Assembly (NCBI RefSeq): GCF_963678635.1
Contig: NC_087064.1
Location: 56,182,338-56,246,337 of the forward strand
Source: Symsagittifera roscoffensis
Taxonomy: Eukaryota > Xenacoelomorpha > Acoela > Convolutidae
Reading direction: 5' to 3'
Length of the DNA: 64,000 nucleotides
Shown piece by piece: positions 60,589 through 64,000 of this stretch. The notes beneath the pieces were generated by a model. It was not told where the DNA came from. It saw only the letters and a list, made by a program, of their open reading frames with translations, and ran no database searches. Every line of letters starts with the position of its first letter. Positions within the stretch are counted from its first letter, which is position 1. A program made the position numbers and the translations under genes.

Positions 60589-61440
60589 ATGATGGAAGAT
60601 TGGAGAAACTGCCAAAACCCAATCCCCAGTAATGGTCAGTGCAGCGTGTGTGATGACTCAGGCGACGCATCACCGTGGTTATCTTGTGTTCTTTGCAATA
60701 GACGGGCACATATGGAATGTCTTGGTCTTGGACCCGGCAGTGGAATAATCACAGGGAACATAGCATGGTCTTGTACAAGTTGTGGGCCTCTCACGAAGCT
60801 AAGTACCCTTTTATCTTGCTTTAATGAAATGGAAAAGAAACTAGCTAATGTGATGAAACTCAGCGACAAAGTTAATAGGATGGATAAAGAAATCCATTAT
60901 ATGAAAACTAACGCGGGAAGAGAATCCCGTAATTACAGCCAAGTTGCTTCTGGTAATGCACAAACCCATGTAAATTATGATGACCAGATCACAATTCAGA
61001 AGCCTGATTTTTCGTTTATCAAAGGCATGCATCTCAGAAATGACAGTGTATCGTCGAACAGTTCTAGTCGAAAAAAGCGAACCCGAGTGGAAACGCCCGA
61101 AAAAAAGCCAGCGGCAATTATTGGAACGTCTGACTCACAAACATTTTTAGGGGTATCAAAACCACCACCTAGAAGACACATTTATGTTGGTCGTATTAGC
61201 AAAGATTATACCGCAGATGATGTTATTAAATGGTGTAATGAAAAAGATGCGCCACTGCAACATATCAGGGAAGTTTCAATAGAAAACGGCTCTTTCAGAA
61301 GTTTTCACTGCGTTTTCTCCGGAGATTGTTGTGAAAAAATCGAAAATTCTGCTTTCTGGCCGAAAAATGTTGTGGTCAAAAGATTTTTCTTAAACGATAA
61401 TGCTAAGACATGGTTGAAGTCTCTATCAAACAAGCCTTGA
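60589..61440 (+). CDS. LINE ORF1: PHD-finger and RRM-like protein
   Basis: A protein of 283 residues. Residues 18-65 form a C4HC3 PHD-type zinc finger: C18, C21, C33, C36, H41, C44, C62 and C65, with the expected Trp just before the last pair (AWSCTSC). Residues about 72-105 are a likely coiled coil (FNEMEKKLANVMKLSDKV). A charged linker follows (SSRKKRTRVETPEKKP), then an RRM-like fold from about 195 (RRHIYVGRISKDYTADDV) to 275. CR1-group elements often have a PHD-containing ORF1 thought to bind RNA or chromatin. The first ATG of a tandem pair was chosen as start; the stop is TGA at 61438, in the same frame as ORF2. Confidence 0.85.
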   Translation: MMEDWRNCQNPIPSNGQCSVCDDSGDASPWLSCVLCNRRAHMECLGLGPGSGIITGNIAWSCTSCGPLTKLSTLLSCFNEMEKKLANVMKLSDKVNRMDKEIHYMKTNAGRESRNYSQVASGNAQTHVNYDDQITIQKPDFSFIKGMHLRNDSVSSNSSSRKKRTRVETPEKKPAAIIGTSDSQTFLGVSKPPPRRHIYVGRISKDYTADDVIKWCNEKDAPLQHIREVSIENGSFRSFHCVFSGDCCEKIENSAFWPKNVVVKRFFLNDNAKTWLKSLSNKP

Positions 61441-61446
61441 CTATCA
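61432..61446 (+). promoter_or_regulatory. Candidate stop-codon readthrough site (UGA CUA) between ORF1 and ORF2
   Basis: AAGCCTTGACTATCA: the ORF1 stop UGA is followed by CUA and then continues in the same frame into the endonuclease. UGA CUA is a known leaky context in animal and viral readthrough genes. No strong downstream stem is obvious beyond short palindromes (aaagcttt, gaagacttc). It could instead be a simple point mutation in one fused ORF. Confidence 0.55.
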
Positions 61447-64000
61447 AAAGCTTTGAAGACTTCAATTTCCATTAGCTTATTGAATGCGCGCTCGGTCAGA
61501 AATAAAACATCAGATATTGCTTCAATACTTCTATCAAATGATTTTGATTTATTTTTTCTTACGGAAACGTGGCTGAAACATGATAGCAATGAAAATTATT
61601 TACTACGTCAGTGTTGTTCTAATTTGGAAATTTATGACACTTTTAGCCAGCCAAGAAATTACTCTAATGGAGGTGGAATAGCATTGATTTGTAGATGCGA
61701 CTTCAAAGTCAACCAGTTATCATCGCTGAATCAAGCAGAGATAGAGCTAAAAGTTCTCGAAATATCCTTTCCGACCTGTCGTATATTATTCATCATCTGC
61801 TATAGGCCTCCATGTGGAGATTTTTTGATTTTTAAAGAACAATTATACAACATGATTTACGAATTTTCCACTGATTATGATTTATGTGTGATATTGGGTG
61901 ATTTCAACGTACACTTCTTTAATAATAAAGACAATCGTTATTTACTCCTCCAAGATGTCTTTCAAGAGTTTGGTCTGAAACAAATTATAAACGAACCAAC
62001 ACATTGCTCTGGAAATATTTTAGACTTAGTAGCTATTACAGATGAAATAAAAATATCGCAATTAAACGTGATCCCTTTCGAAGTTTCTGACCATCATGTT
62101 ATATCTTTTCTACTACCAATAAGTGTTTCAATGGCAGAACGAATTTTAAAACCTTACAGAAAATGGGACAATATTGATCTTATAGAATTAGCTGGAGAAA
62201 TAGAAAGTAACTTACTGATCAATCAAATCAGTTTCGAAGAAAACAACACAGCCATGAAGGATTTCTCTGACATAGTAGCTGAAGTTACAAATGATATTAA
62301 CCCAACTAAATTTCGGCTTTTTAGAAAACGTAACTGCAAATTTTTTGACCATGACTTGCAAACGATGAAGCAAAAGCGCCGTAAGTTTGAACGAATCTTC
62401 AATAAAGTTCCTTCACTGGAAAATAGATTGACTCTGAAGAATGCCAATCTGGATTGTCGCAAGTTATTTAAAGAGAAACAGTTTGATTACTACAATAGGG
62501 AAGTAAATCGTATCAAATCACAACCAAAGAGCTCATACAGTTCTTTCAATGAAGTTTTAGGAATTGATACGAGATCAGTGCTACCCAATAATTGTTCTTT
62601 ATCAGATCTGGCAGATAAATTTAATACTTTCTTTATTGAGAAAATTGAGAGCGTCATTGCTTCATTGAAACCTCATAACTTTTATTACCGTGACTCAAAT
62701 GAAACATTAGCCAGAGACAAAGTGAAATTTAGTTCGTTCAATAAAGTTACTTGTGATGATATTTATAAAGCAATTGCATCCATGTCCAATGCTACCAGCC
62801 CCTGCGATTCTATGCCAACTGAGATTATGAAGAAAATTCAAAAAAGCTGGGTGCCAACTTTTACTGGCATACTGAACAATTGTTTACAGAGAGGACATTT
62901 CCCAAATGTTTTCAAGTTAGGCATTATAAGTCCTTTTCTGAAGAAAGCAACACTTGATAGAAATCTGTTGTCTTCTTATAGACCTGTTACCCAATTATCT
63001 TTTTCATCCAAAATTTTTGAGAGAGTAATCTCGATTCAATTGCTGCATCTTTTAAACAAGCTTGATATTCTCGATCCTTATCAATCAGCGTATCGTAAAG
63101 GATATAGCACTGAATTAGCACTTTTGAACACCAGTAATGACATTCTTAACAAGCTTTCAAGCAAATGCCCAGTAATCTTAGTGGCTCTTGACTTAAGTGC
63201 TGCCTTTGACACGGTCTCTCATGATATTTTATTACGCCGTCTGGAAAATTACACTGGACTTGAAGGAGCAGCTCTTGAACTTTGTAAGTCTTATTTATGT
63301 GGTCGCTACCAGGCAGTTAAAATTAGTAGCTGGTTATCTTCGACTGAATCTGTGAAAAATGGAGTTCCCCAAGGATCCATATTAGGTCCTCTATTTTTTA
63401 GCATTTACCTTTTACCTCTACGGTCTCTCTTTTTATCTCTTGATTTGAATTATCAAATTTATGCGGATGATGGTTTAATTTACTTATCAGCCGCAGATTT
63501 AAATAGTTCAGTTGATCATCTGAATGCAAGTCTAGTCAAAATTACCAAATGGTTTGAAATGAATAATTTGAAAATAAATTCTGATAAAACAGAAGTTCTG
63601 TTTGTTGACAGGAAGGTTGCAAGAGAAATAAACATACGTGTTAATAATGAAATTGTCAAATCAGAAGACACACTTACAGTGCTTGGTTTTATTTTTGATT
63701 CCAAATTTAACTTACAACGACAAATCAATTCTGTTTGTAGCTCGGCCTATTACATTCTGCGGAAACTTTTTAGCATAAAAGCTTTCCTTTCTTTTGAGAC
63801 CCGACATTTACTCTGTCAATCCCTTATACTTAGCCGCCTTGACTATTGCAATAGCCTATATTTTGGTTTACCCAATTACCTTTTGATGAAACTGCAGAAA
63901 ATACAAAATTCAGCTGGACGATTTGTATTCCAACTCAAGAAAGGAACACCAACCAGCCCTTATCTACATGATCTACATTGGTTACCAGTCTCGAAGCGAA
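61441..64000 (+). CDS. LINE ORF2: AP endonuclease and reverse transcriptase (partial, open to window end)
   Basis: About 853 codons without a stop, running off the right edge. Residues are numbered from the codon after the ORF1 stop. Endonuclease: SLLNARSVRNK (about 10-20), TETW (41-44, catalytic Glu), GDFN (153-156), SDHH (216-219, catalytic Asp-His). Reverse transcriptase: YRPVTQLSF-type block near 515, LDLSAAFD (583-590, first catalytic Asp), GVPQGSILGP (641-650), YADD (674-677), and LNYQ upstream of it. Then QNSAGRF and LHWLPVSKR. It would copy element RNA into chromosomal nicks by target-primed reverse transcription. The first Met is residue 138, after two endonuclease blocks, so normal AUG initiation would lose the active site. 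This fits translation by readthrough from ORF1. Confidence 0.88.

Larger units (their letters stand above)
60488..64000 (+). mobile_element. Apparently intact CR1/L2-like non-LTR retrotransposon (3' end beyond window)
   Basis: A plus-strand LINE, antisense to ALIX and inside its intron. It has a short leader, ORF1 (PHD finger and RRM-like domain) and ORF2 (AP-type endonuclease then reverse transcriptase). ORF2 is open to the window edge with all catalytic motifs present. The C-terminal part includes QNSAGRF and LHWLPVSKR, typical of the CR1/L2 group (family knowledge). The 5' boundary is a guess, set just after SINE A copy 3. The only break in 3.4 kb of reading frame is one TGA between the ORFs, so the copy is young and may be active. 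Confidence 0.85.

Noticed and set aside
60384-60632. 82-codon plus-strand frame before LINE ORF1
   Set aside because: Its first half is SINE A copy 3 sequence read by chance. It overlaps ORF1 in another frame and shows no domain.

Overview
The window is animal nuclear DNA: AT-rich, intron-bearing, with GT-AG splice sites, decayed and intact non-LTR retrotransposons and tRNA-derived SINEs. The species cannot be named from the sequence. The one clear host gene is the ALIX/PDCD6IP homologue (ESCRT-associated Bro1-domain protein), on the minus strand. Seven exons can be placed at about 58.9-58.5 kb, 58.28-58.10, 53.89-53.67, 10.55-10.39, 5.62-5.34, 5.14-5.05 and 4.31-4.06 kb. Every internal junction joins in phase, and together they give about 530 residues: the end of the Bro1 domain, the V domain and a proline-rich tail with a PSAP motif. 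The N-terminal part lies beyond the right edge. The last few C-terminal codons are uncertain; a weak terminal exon is proposed near 2.36-2.39 kb.

The striking feature is the intron between the exons at 53.67 and 10.55 kb. It is about 43.1 kb long, and practically all of it (about 10,635-53,605) is one satellite array. The basic monomer is about 127 bp. Monomers are arranged in a higher-order trimer of about 383 bp, roughly 110 trimers in all. Larger blocks of about 0.77, 0.99, 1.8, 1.9, 2.8 and 3.0 kb were copied later. Only about 60-80 bp of non-satellite DNA separates the array from each exon.

The other introns and the 3' flank are filled with interspersed repeats. They hold: a SINE family with a serine/leucine-type tRNA promoter (three copies); a second tRNA-like family (two copies); a recurring non-autonomous repeat (here 'R1') ending in a short stem-loop; a conserved GCGAAG...CTTCGC hairpin in seven places; a degenerate minus-strand LINE (6.45-9.52 kb) with a 2A-like NPGP motif, an endonuclease and an FADD reverse-transcriptase box; and a plus-strand reverse-transcriptase pseudogene (56.9-57.8 kb).

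At the right end (about 60.5-64.0 kb), antisense to ALIX and inside its intron, lies an apparently intact CR1/L2-like LINE. Its ORF1 (PHD finger plus RRM-like domain) and ORF2 (AP endonuclease plus reverse transcriptase) share one reading frame. A single UGA followed by CUA separates them, and ORF2 has no ATG before its endonuclease motifs. This arrangement suggests stop-codon readthrough.
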